In this document: positions 9,251 to 18,344 of the stretch, in pieces
Layout of the letters: each line of letters begins with the position of its first letter
Numbering within the stretch: the stretch's first letter is position 1
Source: JBDRHL01 sp043816955
GTDB lineage: Bacteria; Planctomycetota; Phycisphaerae; Sedimentisphaerales; CAYZTY01
Assembly (NCBI GenBank): GCA_043816955.1
Contig: JBDRHL010000032.1
Span: 1-39,191, forward strand
DNA length: 39,191 bases
Direction of reading: 5' to 3'
Position numbers and translations under genes: made by a program
The notes under the pieces: generated by a model
Databases searched by the model: none
Told to the model about the DNA's origin: nothing
The model's input: only the letters and a program-made list of their open reading frames with translations

Positions 9251-10287
9251 ATACTGCTTTTTTTTCTAAAAATCCTGACAACGTTTTCAAGGGTATCAAG
9301 AACAAAAATCGTACCTTGCTTATCGACAGCGAGATCAAAGGCACCTGCCTGGCACTCTGCGGGAAACTGACAGATAACAGCGGTGCAGCTTTTGCCAAGC
9401 TGGTCCGGGCCGGCTACGACGCCTGTAAAGTCGCCCCGGGCATTATATATTTTTATCCGTGTCAGCCCTTTTTCGCTGGTGACAAAACTTTCGTCGGGCA
9501 GTATGGCAAAGTTAACAGGATTGCAGCATCCACAGAATCCTTCGATATCAGGCGAGGCCTTGCCCCAGTAAAACTCAAGATCGCCTTGAAAAGTATAGGC
9601 TTCAATGCGGTGCCTGCCGGGATTGGCAACCCGAAGCAGCCCATCGGGTGCGGCCGCAAGATCAAAGTAAGGACTCGGTATAACAAAGCCTGCAATGTTC
9701 TTGGCCGGGTCCTTTTTTCCTATGTAATTTATGATGCTGCCCTGTGTATCATATCGCACGATAACACGCCGGCCGGCATCGGCCACAAAAACATTGTTTC
9801 GGTAAACCGCTATGCTTGTAAAAATGGAAGATTCACTCAATACAGGCCAGGTTGCCAGTTTGCCGGCCTGTGCATCATAAACTTCTATGTGATTGCCGAG
9901 ACAAATATATATCCTGCCGTCTTCTGCTATCGTAACTGCAGTCGGTTCTGCTGCCAGAGGAATCTCCTGGAGCATCCGGCCGGTTGGGTTGAAAATCCTG
10001 GCAGCCTGGTCTCCGATGACGTATATCAGCCCCCGGGCATCCAGGGCAATACCCTTCGCTGCGGCAAAGCCGGTTTCGATAGCTGATCCCTTCTGCTGAT
10101 ACAGTATTAAATTAGGATCGATAACGGTCAGGTTTTCGATATCGTATTTGAATTCATCGCTCAGCAGATTTCCTTTATTTCCGGTAACCTCCATATTGAC
10201 AAGAGCCAGCAACGCAGCCATAACAGCCAAGGCAATTATCACACCGATAACAATGGAAATATTTGATATTGTTAAGTTATTTTTCAT
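9247..10287 (-). CDS. Membrane-anchored NHL-repeat beta-propeller with cysteine cluster
   Basis: I chose the ATG at 10287 because AGGA lies 8 bases upstream. The longer frame to 10377 would run into the previous gene and across a promoter. The 346-residue product has one N-terminal membrane anchor (about 8-30) followed by NHL-type blades ('G.A.D..G.IYV.D....I..F...G') to the end, so it should face the periplasm. One blade contains FCGCCNP and the next region contains three more cysteines, which is unusual in NHL proteins and could mean disulfides or a metal site. It is the first gene behind the internal promoter at 10318-10346 and overlaps the small Tat protein by ATGA. Confidence 0.78.
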   Translation of the reverse strand: MKNNLTISNISIVIGVIIALAVMAALLALVNMEVTGNKGNLLSDEFKYDIENLTVIDPNLILYQQKGSAIETGFAAAKGIALDARGLIYVIGDQAARIFNPTGRMLQEIPLAAEPTAVTIAEDGRIYICLGNHIEVYDAQAGKLATWPVLSESSIFTSIAVYRNNVFVADAGRRVIVRYDTQGSIINYIGKKDPAKNIAGFVIPSPYFDLAAAPDGLLRVANPGRHRIEAYTFQGDLEFYWGKASPDIEGFCGCCNPVNFAILPDESFVTSEKGLTRIKIYNARGDFTGVVAGPDQLGKSCTAVICQFPAECQAGAFDLAVDKQGTIFVLDTLENVVRIFRKKSSI

Positions 10288-10317
10288 TTTGCGGTCCTTC
10301 AATTTCGCCCGTCGGTC

Positions 10318-10346
10318 ATTATAGCACGCGCATTGCATATATTCAA
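10318..10346 (-). promoter_or_regulatory. Sigma70-type internal promoter of the operon
   Basis: On the minus strand TTGAAT (10346-10341) and a perfect TATAAT (10323-10318) are separated by exactly 17 bases. The start site would be near 10311, some 24 bases before the NHL gene start. It sits in the only gap longer than 18 bases in the fourteen-gene run, so it probably gives the seven distal genes their own transcript. Confidence 0.6.
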
Positions 10347-10357
10347 CAATGTCAGGC

Positions 10358-11776
10358 CTAAGGCGCTGCAATATCAAGGCATATCATTTTATTAAGGTCA
10401 CGCAGAATCAGCCTTGTGCCTGCAACAGCCATCGGTCCCCACGAATCAGGCCCTTCCAGCACCTTCGCCTGTGCAAGCTGAACATATCTATCCGGCCTCG
10501 CCTCAACCACACTCAAAAGACCTGAATCATTCATAATGTATATCATCCCGTCGGCAAGAACGTACGGTCCCAGGCCGAACTTGTTCGCACCGGAGCTTGT
10601 CCACAATATCCTACCCTGCTCATCGAGACAGACCAACTGTCCATCGGGCCTGACTCCATAAATATACCCATTGTAGAAAATCGGGGTATGCTGGGGTGAA
10701 CCGAATACATCGGCTTCGAGTTTGAACAGCTTCCTGTGCTGTATGCGGCCGTTTTCTTCGGTCAGTTGAATCATCATTGCCCCGGCATTGTATCCGCCAG
10801 AGAAAAATATCCGCCCCTGGCTGATCGGAACCGGCGAAGGAATGGCAGCAATTCGGATCTTCCAGTCGCTGCTGTGCCAAACAATTTTCCCATCCCCGGC
10901 GGAAACAGCAATAACTCCCCCGGATGCACAGTACAGGTACATACGCCTGCCCGCAAAATCCACAGGAATAATCGAAGAATGAGTCATATCCCAGCCAAAC
11001 GGGTTGCCGGTTTCCCATATTATATCGCCTGTTGCACAATCCACAGCAATCATCAGCGCCCTGCCGCCCGGCGAGATTATTGCTTTTGCATTATCTATCA
11101 GGGGACACTGGCCCGCATACCATGGAGGGACTTTGGTTTTGAACTGCTTAACAAGATCAATCATCCACAGGAACGCCCCGGTTTCTGCGTCCAGACAGGT
11201 TACATGGCATTTTGGACCAAGGGTAACAATATATCTGTCGGTTACAGCAGGAACAGTTCTGCTCATACCATGGTTGCGTTTGATCTTCACAGGATACGAA
11301 TATCTCCAGATTTCGTTGCCGTCCGCCAGCGAGAAACACCGTATCGCGTCTGCCTGCCTGGAGCGGTCATAGTCAATCACGTACACTTTTCCTGCAAGAA
11401 CAGCAGCTCCAGCGTGGCCTTCTCCCAGTTCTACCGACCACAGAATCTTCGGGCCGGCGTCAGGCCAGCTTCGAGCCAGCGGAATTTTCTCTGTGCTGAT
11501 ACCGTCGAAAGTGCTTCCCCTGAAACGCGGCCAGGCTCCGGGCGTATTCGCAGCGACCGTGTTAAAGTGAATCAGTTGTCCTGACTGCTGTGCAGGCAAA
11601 GAAGCACCTGCCTCAGGTTCAGACGCGAGGTCCCTGCTTGGAAGGCGCGGCATTATATTTGCTGCAGGATCATCACTCAGCCAAAAATACAGCGACACAA
11701 GCGCTACAAGCACCAATACCAGCGGGACAATCAAAACCGGCAGGATTTTTCTGATACGTGAACTTCTAATCTTCAA
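10358..11776 (-). CDS. Membrane-anchored PQQ-like beta-propeller protein
   Basis: This 472-residue protein has a basic N-terminus and one membrane anchor (about 11-33). A low-complexity linker and an exported propeller that opens with WPRFRG near 82 follow. Blades with 'G.VY..D...G...W' and 'C.D..TG...W' patterns run to the C-terminus. It shares the WPxFRG entry motif with the propellers at 5433 and 17103, so the three are probably paralogues. The start is odd: the in-frame codon is TTG, only 2 bases after AGGAG, and no ATG or GTG lies at normal spacing. An ATT four bases further on has better spacing but would be a very rare initiator. Function is unknown; a structural or cofactor-binding role is likely. 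Confidence 0.78.
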   Translation of the reverse strand: MKIRSSRIRKILPVLIVPLVLVLVALVSLYFWLSDDPAANIMPRLPSRDLASEPEAGASLPAQQSGQLIHFNTVAANTPGAWPRFRGSTFDGISTEKIPLARSWPDAGPKILWSVELGEGHAGAAVLAGKVYVIDYDRSRQADAIRCFSLADGNEIWRYSYPVKIKRNHGMSRTVPAVTDRYIVTLGPKCHVTCLDAETGAFLWMIDLVKQFKTKVPPWYAGQCPLIDNAKAIISPGGRALMIAVDCATGDIIWETGNPFGWDMTHSSIIPVDFAGRRMYLYCASGGVIAVSAGDGKIVWHSSDWKIRIAAIPSPVPISQGRIFFSGGYNAGAMMIQLTEENGRIQHRKLFKLEADVFGSPQHTPIFYNGYIYGVRPDGQLVCLDEQGRILWTSSGANKFGLGPYVLADGMIYIMNDSGLLSVVEARPDRYVQLAQAKVLEGPDSWGPMAVAGTRLILRDLNKMICLDIAAP

Positions 11777-11781
11777 AGCTC

Positions 11782-14700
11782 CTATTCATTTCTCAAGGCA
11801 TCCAGCAAGTCCGATTTCAAAGCACATCCAGCAGCAAGGCGCACCCAGAAGATACCGCTTAGAGCTATTATAACCACCGTCAGCGACAAAGACACATAAG
11901 GGATAGTCTGTCCTGCTGATTTCATTACCGGGGTAACAGCAATAATCCCCGCGATTACACCTGCTGCCAACCCGGCAAGCAGCAAGCCGTAATGTTCATA
12001 CTCGATCATCTTCCTTATCGCTTTTTTTTCAAAACCTACAGCCCTCAACATCGCCAACTCACCCCGACGGTCGAGAACATTTCGCAGCACCACCATCGCA
12101 AGTGCGACACTGCCAAGGATAAGCCCCAAGCCGCCGAGCAACTGAAATATCGACAAATATGTGTTTTCGACTGTGTTGAGTTCTTCTATCCGCTGCTCGG
12201 CAGAAGTAATATCAAAGCCGAGATCACGCAGCGCAAAGACAAGACTTTGCGAAACACGCTCAACATGCTGTTTGGGAGCATCTATGAGAAACATCCTGTA
12301 ACCGCTTTGCAGCGGGAATAGTTCGACAAACCGTTTCTCCGCGATAATTAAACTGCCCTGCAGTATCGAGTTCGTAATCATCCCCACAAGTTTCAGACGA
12401 ATGTGCCTGCCTTGCTGATCGACATAGTCTATCTCATCGCCGACTTTTTTCCCCAGTGCCCACACTATCGTCGTATAATCGGCAACAGCGGGCACAACCG
12501 ACTTACCGAAATCCGCGTTCAGCAATGCCCACGGATTCTGCCCTGCCTCGCTCGCGATGCTGTCGCTGAATCTGAATGCGCCTGCCTGTATAAAGTAGTC
12601 CGGCTTAACGCCGAGTACTCGAGGCCTTTGTGCGCGATTCAAATTCAGGCAACTGGCGTCATCGCCGTCCTGCACGCGCAGCTGCACTATGTTTACATCG
12701 TCAAAGACGCGGGGATCAAGCCCAAGGGATTTGCGTTTCTCCCTCTCGTCAAGATCATAGACAATGGGCACGGTTGATTCTGCCAGCAGCGCAAAGCCTC
12801 CCGTTCCCGAATCTCTTTGTCCTGCTGACTGGGCCGAGCCTTTTCTGTTGGCTCCGACAGCAATTACCAAAAAGCATCCCGTCGCAAGCAGGCCTATCAC
12901 CGCCAGGCTTCGCCCGCATCTTCGAGCCGTATTTTTCAATGCCAGCACCGGAAGCGATCTTAAAGACCCCGCCCGACCCAGGCGCAAATTCTTCAACAAA
13001 TCCCAGGCAACTGCCAGTTCGGCAACCAGCAACAGCCCTCCTGCAGCGAAAAACACGGCAGCCAGCGAACGCGAACGCAACACCAGCATCAAGCCAATCA
13101 ACACTACAGCGACTCCCGCTGAGCCAATAGCTATCCATAACCCAGCTCTTGCAATTTTGGCCTGTTTGAAACCAAAGTACTGACTGCTCAGATCAACCAG
13201 AAGCTCATGCGGAGGACGCGACAACTGTCTGTGCAAGGTAATTGCCATAGCAAACATCGATACAACCCCAGCCGTAACAGCCGACATCAGAATAGTCCTG
13301 GTTTCGGCGTGAAAGTAAATCGAAGATCCAGCAACAGCGCCGCTCCAGAGAGTCCTGAGACCATAAATCATCGTTCTCGTATAAAGCGGCCCGGCAAATG
13401 CTCCGACAATCGAGCTGAAAACCGCAATCAGCCCCGCCTCAAAAATGAAAATACGCCTGACCTGTTTTTTCCTAAAACCGCAAGCCATAAGTATACCGGC
13501 CTGGGTACCGCGTTTCTCGACGTTGAAAACAAAAATCAAGCTCAGCAGAACAACCGAGGCAATTATCAGAAAAAAGCTCATCCCCAGAAAAAGCCCCCCG
13601 AAGTCCGTCCCCTGCGTCTGCGCCTTTTGCCCCTGGTCGCGAACAGGAACAAAATACAGTCCCAGTTCTGCAGGCTCAAGGCCTTGCAGAATACGCTGTT
13701 CCAAATCCTCTGCGGTTATCCGGTCAGGAGAATACCGTATAGCGGTGAGACTGCCGAATCTGTTAACCCAGATTTTCTGCCCGGCAGAGAGCGTAATAAA
13801 GGCCTTTGGTGTGCCTTTGAAATCATTCCAGTATTGCTCATCCTTTTCCCTGATCTTTTGAAGCTCTATCGGTATACCCGGCTTAAAATCCCGACAACTG
13901 TTCATATCAGCAAGACCCGGGAAATCCGGCGTCAGTGACGAATCAGCCGTCGTATCATTTAATTCAACAATTGCCTTTACATGAAATCGGGCACTGTGCC
14001 GCTCCAGCCTGCGCATCTCGCCAGCCGCAAAATAATTTACATCGATAACATCCCCCGCTTTGGCTCCAAGATCATCGGCCAGCCACCTGCTGATTATAAT
14101 CTGATCATCATTCATATCCAACGGCACGATCGAATCCTGGGCATCGGATGCCGACATCGCTGCGACAAAAGAATAAGGAGTTGCCTTGCCTGCCAGTCTC
14201 AATTCATTGACAAAGTACGTCAGAATCGCTGTGGGATTTTCACAGGCATTTACTGCCGATCGGGCAAGCGGCTGCTCGATAAATATCCGATCGCTGCGTA
14301 TTTCAAACATGCCCTGCAATCCAGACTGCCGAATGTTAAGCTCCAGGTCTTCAATTCGAACAGCCTCTTTCAGAGCCTCGCCTGCCCGCTGTTCGTCTGC
14401 CTCGCCGACAAGCAGCATATTCGCTCTGCCCTGTCGACCAAGCTGCCTCTGAAGCCACCCAAGAGAAATAAAAGCATTTAGTGGAGTCCTCTGGTCGGCA
14501 TCGAGGCTGAACCTGCCGAACTGCTCCGGCGAGGCTGCCTGCAAAACAGGCAGGCGAAAGGCGATTGTATTGTCAGCGTCCGGACTAAGCGGTATTTCCG
14601 GTGACATAACCTGCGAAGCTGCCAGCCGAACCAGTACTTCATCACCCTGCTTTACATTGAGTTTTTCTGCCAGCGAATCGTTCAGCACGATTCCTATGCT

Positions 14701-15084
14701 GTTATCTTCACCAAAAGGATCCTGCCCAGCGAATTTGAAAAACCGTCCGTCCACGCCAAACAGCCCGATCCTGCCGGCGGTTCTGCTGCCGTCCTCATTG
14801 GTAATCATCGCTGCGGCGTGTAAAACCGGCGCAACATCTGTTTTCAGTTTCACCGCAAGATCATCAGCCAGAGCCTGCCGGAAAAATCTTCCATTGTCCG
14901 GAACAGCCAGCTTAACCGAGCCTAATCTGGCATCAAGCTGTCTGATAAGACTATAGCGAACCGAATCACCAACACACAAAGCACCTGACAATATCGCCGC
15001 AGCAACAATTGCCGTCAGGCAAAGTGCTACATTGGTTCGCCAGTAAAAAACAAGGCTTCTTTTCAGAAGTCCCACAAGGTTCAT
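11782..15084 (-). CDS. FtsX-family ABC transporter permease (MacB/LolCE type, double module)
   Basis: This very large permease (1100 residues) has an N-terminal membrane helix (about 18-36) and a long periplasmic region. A cluster of three membrane helices (about 500-620) carries the first FtsX domain. A second module follows with its own helix pair, a periplasmic domain and a final FtsX helix group (about 985-1090, containing RRGELAMLRAVGF). Two FtsX modules in one chain let a single polypeptide supply both halves of the transporter. Relatives move lipoproteins, lipids or peptides by coupling cytoplasmic ATP use to periplasmic motion. It overlaps the ATPase gene by ATGA. In this operon it may handle export or membrane placement of the anchored propellers, which is inference. 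Confidence 0.88.
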   Translation of the reverse strand: MNLVGLLKRSLVFYWRTNVALCLTAIVAAAILSGALCVGDSVRYSLIRQLDARLGSVKLAVPDNGRFFRQALADDLAVKLKTDVAPVLHAAAMITNEDGSRTAGRIGLFGVDGRFFKFAGQDPFGEDNSIGIVLNDSLAEKLNVKQGDEVLVRLAASQVMSPEIPLSPDADNTIAFRLPVLQAASPEQFGRFSLDADQRTPLNAFISLGWLQRQLGRQGRANMLLVGEADEQRAGEALKEAVRIEDLELNIRQSGLQGMFEIRSDRIFIEQPLARSAVNACENPTAILTYFVNELRLAGKATPYSFVAAMSASDAQDSIVPLDMNDDQIIISRWLADDLGAKAGDVIDVNYFAAGEMRRLERHSARFHVKAIVELNDTTADSSLTPDFPGLADMNSCRDFKPGIPIELQKIREKDEQYWNDFKGTPKAFITLSAGQKIWVNRFGSLTAIRYSPDRITAEDLEQRILQGLEPAELGLYFVPVRDQGQKAQTQGTDFGGLFLGMSFFLIIASVVLLSLIFVFNVEKRGTQAGILMACGFRKKQVRRIFIFEAGLIAVFSSIVGAFAGPLYTRTMIYGLRTLWSGAVAGSSIYFHAETRTILMSAVTAGVVSMFAMAITLHRQLSRPPHELLVDLSSQYFGFKQAKIARAGLWIAIGSAGVAVVLIGLMLVLRSRSLAAVFFAAGGLLLVAELAVAWDLLKNLRLGRAGSLRSLPVLALKNTARRCGRSLAVIGLLATGCFLVIAVGANRKGSAQSAGQRDSGTGGFALLAESTVPIVYDLDEREKRKSLGLDPRVFDDVNIVQLRVQDGDDASCLNLNRAQRPRVLGVKPDYFIQAGAFRFSDSIASEAGQNPWALLNADFGKSVVPAVADYTTIVWALGKKVGDEIDYVDQQGRHIRLKLVGMITNSILQGSLIIAEKRFVELFPLQSGYRMFLIDAPKQHVERVSQSLVFALRDLGFDITSAEQRIEELNTVENTYLSIFQLLGGLGLILGSVALAMVVLRNVLDRRGELAMLRAVGFEKKAIRKMIEYEHYGLLLAGLAAGVIAGIIAVTPVMKSAGQTIPYVSLSLTVVIIALSGIFWVRLAAGCALKSDLLDALRNE

Positions 15085-15773
15085 TCGTCCTCGGCTCCGC
15101 TGCTTAACAGGCCGTCTTTTAACTGCAGCACACTTCCTGTGCGCTTGGCAAGCGACATGGAATGCGTTACAACTATAAGCGCAACATTTTCCGCCTGATT
15201 CAGCCCCATAAGCAAATCAAAAATACTCTCTGCCGTATCCCTGTCCAGCGAGCCGGTCGGCTCGTCAGCCAGCAGAAGTTTCGGAGTGTTGATCAATGCC
15301 CTTGCCACCACAACCCGCTGTCTTTGTCCCACCGAAAGCTGACCGGGCCGATAATCAATCATTTCGTGCAGACCAACTCGCTTCAGAAGCTCAAACGCCC
15401 GCTTTTCAAACTGCGCCGACAAACCGCCATTGCGCCGCACCAGCGTCGGAACCAATACGTTTTCAAGAACCGTACACTGCGGCAGAAGATGGTGAAGTTG
15501 AAATACAAATCCTATCTGTGTGTTTCTTATACAGGCGAGTTCTTTATCATCCAGAACCGCCAGGTAGCGCCCCTGAAAAACAACCTTCCCCCGTGACGGC
15601 TGATCCAGGCCGCCGATGATATTCAACAGCGTGCTTTTGCCGCTGCCTGACGGGCCGACGACGGAAATTGTATCACCCTGATTTATCTTCAGGCAGACAC
15701 CTTTAAGCACCTCAGCGGTCGCGCCTCCAGTTGGCGAGCGATACTCCTTTCCAACGTCGATAAGCTCCAGCAT
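15081..15773 (-). CDS. ABC transporter ATPase, LolD/MacB type
   Basis: From the ATG at 15773, which lies one base after the glycosyltransferase stop, the product has 230 residues, normal for LolD. The longer in-frame start at 15905 would add 44 residues inside the previous gene. Walker A GPSGSGKST, the Q-loop FVFQ, signature LSVGQRQR (a variant of LSGGQ), Walker B LLLADEPTGSLD and the switch histidine VVTHS are all present, so it should be active. It powers the FtsX-type permease encoded directly downstream with a four-base overlap. Confidence 0.92.
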   Translation of the reverse strand: MLELIDVGKEYRSPTGGATAEVLKGVCLKINQGDTISVVGPSGSGKSTLLNIIGGLDQPSRGKVVFQGRYLAVLDDKELACIRNTQIGFVFQLHHLLPQCTVLENVLVPTLVRRNGGLSAQFEKRAFELLKRVGLHEMIDYRPGQLSVGQRQRVVVARALINTPKLLLADEPTGSLDRDTAESIFDLLMGLNQAENVALIVVTHSMSLAKRTGSVLQLKDGLLSSGAEDE

Positions 15774-15774
15774 A

Positions 15775-17085
15775 TCAATCCCCTGAAAAATCCCGCAAGA
15801 CAGTTTCATACACGCGGAGCAATTCCGCAGCATTTCGTTTAATATCAAATCTTTCAAACACAGCCATGCGCCCTTTTCTTCCCAGTTCAGCGGCCTGATC
15901 TGCATTCAGCAACAAGTGTTCTATCGTCCGGGCAAGTGTTGAAGCATCGTTGGGTTCATAGAGTATAACACCACCGGTAATTTCGGACAACTCAGGAAAT
16001 ACCCCGCTTGCAGGAGCAACAACCGCACCAGCCGCAGCAAGTGCCTCCAGCGCATACATTGCATACGCAGCAGGGTATCTTTCCGGCACACAAAGAACAC
16101 TCAATGTGCTGAGAAATTCAGCCCGGTGGATGGAATCAAAGGCAGTTGCAAAATCCACATCGCCTTCCAAACGCACCGATTCCAGTTTTTTGTGCAACTG
16201 CCTGATAAATCCCGTGTCCGCTCGCGTCTGACCCCCTGCTATCCGCAGCTTCACATCAGGCAGATTGCCGTTGCGTTTTATCTTTATAAATGCATCAATG
16301 AGTATGTCCAGCCCTTTGGCAAAACACATTCGTGAAAGAAAACCTATCGTCGGCAAGCCGGACTTCCGTTCAGGCAGCGAACGATAATCATTCAACGATA
16401 TACCAGGCCGAATGATATGGACCTTCTCCGGCGTCAGGGCCAGCCTTGCCTGCATTACATCTGCATAATACCTGCTCACCACAACAAAAGCGTCGATATC
16501 ACCGGCACGCTGTGCAAGTAATCGCCAGGCCTGTTTTGAGTATGCTCCACCCAGCCCGTCGACAAACCCATCCTCATCCTGCAGAAGCGATACTACCGGA
16601 CAGCCAAGCACATCCTTGATCCGCCGTACCAGGCCCGCTAATAATACATTCGACAGGCACACCATGTCAGGCCTGTTTGCCGGCTCAGCAAGCCATTCAA
16701 TAAGTCTGCTCAGCTCTTTTTTCTGCCTGCCCTGTTCGCCTGAGAGCATCGAAATTGTCATCTCGCCAAGGTCGGATGCCCTTGTCATACCCGCACGTGA
16801 ACCAATCCATCGTAAAAAGCCGGGCCGATCAAAGATACCATCAATCCACCGGGGAGTTTTGCGAAAAACAGTCATTTTCTGCTGCAGAAAAACATTGACT
16901 CCCCCGAAAAATATCGGCGCTGCGCCATCCGTCAAATTCTCCTCAACAGGCAATGGAAGATACATCGGGATCATTATAATATCGGCACCACATCTGCGAA
17001 GAGCTTTCACCAGAGCCAGATCACGCAGACAGTTTTCACAATAAAAACCACCTCCGGAACCCGGTGTTATCTGTGCGATTTTCAT
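15775..17085 (-). CDS. GT4-family glycosyltransferase
   Basis: I chose ATG 17085 because GGAGAAA lies just upstream; the open frame to 17133 would overlap the propeller gene. The 436-residue product has two Rossmann-like halves. The N-terminal half opens with MKIAQITPGSGGG, and the C-terminal half contains GFLSRMCFAKGLDILIDAF, with the GT4 E-x7-E motif in ERYPAAYAMYALEALA near 370. It should transfer a sugar from a nucleotide donor with retention of configuration; donor and acceptor cannot be read from the sequence. It lies between a propeller gene and the ABC transporter with gaps of 17 and 1 base, so it may modify an exported product of the operon, such as a lipid or protein. Confidence 0.85.
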   Translation of the reverse strand: MKIAQITPGSGGGFYCENCLRDLALVKALRRCGADIIMIPMYLPLPVEENLTDGAAPIFFGGVNVFLQQKMTVFRKTPRWIDGIFDRPGFLRWIGSRAGMTRASDLGEMTISMLSGEQGRQKKELSRLIEWLAEPANRPDMVCLSNVLLAGLVRRIKDVLGCPVVSLLQDEDGFVDGLGGAYSKQAWRLLAQRAGDIDAFVVVSRYYADVMQARLALTPEKVHIIRPGISLNDYRSLPERKSGLPTIGFLSRMCFAKGLDILIDAFIKIKRNGNLPDVKLRIAGGQTRADTGFIRQLHKKLESVRLEGDVDFATAFDSIHRAEFLSTLSVLCVPERYPAAYAMYALEALAAAGAVVAPASGVFPELSEITGGVILYEPNDASTLARTIEHLLLNADQAAELGRKGRMAVFERFDIKRNAAELLRVYETVLRDFSGD

Positions 17086-17102
17086 CTGAAAGTTTCTCCG
17101 CT

Positions 17103-18326
17103 TTACAACCGCGGACCGAACGCATAGAGCCACCCGTCGTCACTGCCCACCACAAGCACAGGTATCAACAACCCTGCCTTATCCTGCAATGTCGCAACAG
17201 CAGGCGACGAGAAAATCGCCCCTCCGATCTGATAAGACCAGATGACCTTGCCGTTTTCAAGATTCAGCATATAAACCCTCCCATCCGCCGAACATGCGAC
17301 AACACAATTATTACAGATTACCGCCGAACTGTCAACTTCATCAAGCGTCTGAAACGTCCAGATCCGTTTGCCTGTAACCGCATCAAGACAGTGAATACGA
17401 TTGTCCCTGCTGCCCACGACGACAATCCTGCTGTTCACGGCAGGTGATGAAAAAAACGGTGAATCACTATCAGTGTATTTCCAGACTATTCTGCCGCTGC
17501 GCAGCTCAGCACAAAGAAATTGATTATCGAAGTTCCCGATATAGATTTTGCCGTCAACAACCGCAGGCGACGCAGCAATGTAAGAACCGGTTTCAATCTG
17601 CATAATCACCGCTCCGTCAAGAGCTGATATGATGTGGATTTTGGCATCGCAGCCGCCGAAGATCACCGTATTATCGCTTACTGCCGGGGAACCATTTATG
17701 TAGCTGTCACTCTGATAAGTCCAGACAGATTTGCCGGAAGCAGAATCGATGCAATAGGCTTTGCCGTCATAACTGCCGACAAAAATATAAAGCCCGCCTC
17801 CGGAAATCTTCAGCCAATTTGCTGCTCCGATGATTTTGCCGCCGGTTTCATATTTCCATTTTAACTCGCCGCTTGCGGCATCGAGCGCATATAAAAAAGC
17901 ATCCGAAGAACCGACCAGAACCGTATCATCAACCACACATGCCGGAGCCTCGACAGGTCCATTAGTTTCATACGTCCATATTTTCTCACCTGTGCCGAGG
18001 TCAAGGGCGTATATCCTGTTGTCATTTGAGCCGATAAAAACACGGCTTTTGTCAATAACAGGTGAAGATTTGACAGCCGCACCTGTTTGAAATTTCCACA
18101 AGAGTCTCATCGTCTCAGGCAGGGAGATTTTACTGACACCAGAGAGGTTATGCCCGCCGCGGAATACAGGCCAGTCAAGCACAGCCCCGATATAGTAAGA
18201 ATGAAGTTTCTGCCCGGAATTACGATCGTGTCTGGTTTTTAGAGCGTCGATTAAAATGCAGGCAGCGACCACACATACTGCTGCAACACACACAGCAGCC
18301 AGAGTTTTTTTAACCATAACGGTCAC
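17103..18326 (-). CDS. Membrane-anchored PQQ-like beta-propeller protein
   Basis: The 407-residue protein has an N-terminal membrane anchor or uncleaved signal (about 6-28), then WPVFRG and about eight very regular 40-residue blades of the form 'F.TG..I.SSPAV....V..GS.D..IYALD..TG..IW'. This regularity gives a complete eight-bladed ring. The open frame starts with GTG at 18326 (AAGGG 7 bases upstream); an ATG nine bases further on (18317) also has a usable GGGTGA. It begins 18 bases after the AOR gene, so the two are co-transcribed. No quinoprotein catalytic residues are evident, and the role is probably binding or scaffolding outside the cytoplasmic membrane. Confidence 0.83.
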   Translation of the reverse strand: MTVMVKKTLAAVCVAAVCVVAACILIDALKTRHDRNSGQKLHSYYIGAVLDWPVFRGGHNLSGVSKISLPETMRLLWKFQTGAAVKSSPVIDKSRVFIGSNDNRIYALDLGTGEKIWTYETNGPVEAPACVVDDTVLVGSSDAFLYALDAASGELKWKYETGGKIIGAANWLKISGGGLYIFVGSYDGKAYCIDSASGKSVWTYQSDSYINGSPAVSDNTVIFGGCDAKIHIISALDGAVIMQIETGSYIAASPAVVDGKIYIGNFDNQFLCAELRSGRIVWKYTDSDSPFFSSPAVNSRIVVVGSRDNRIHCLDAVTGKRIWTFQTLDEVDSSAVICNNCVVACSADGRVYMLNLENGKVIWSYQIGGAIFSSPAVATLQDKAGLLIPVLVVGSDDGWLYAFGPRL

Positions 18327-18344
18327 CCAGGAACCCTTTTCTAT

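Noticed and set aside
9160..10086. 308-residue plus-strand frame
   Set aside because: It is antisense to the NHL propeller and small Tat genes, which have ribosome sites, overlaps and family motifs.
5433..18326. PQQ-dependent dehydrogenases
   Set aside because: The propellers are PQQ-like repeats only. They lack an evident quinoprotein dehydrogenase active site and their order of motifs fits scaffold proteins.
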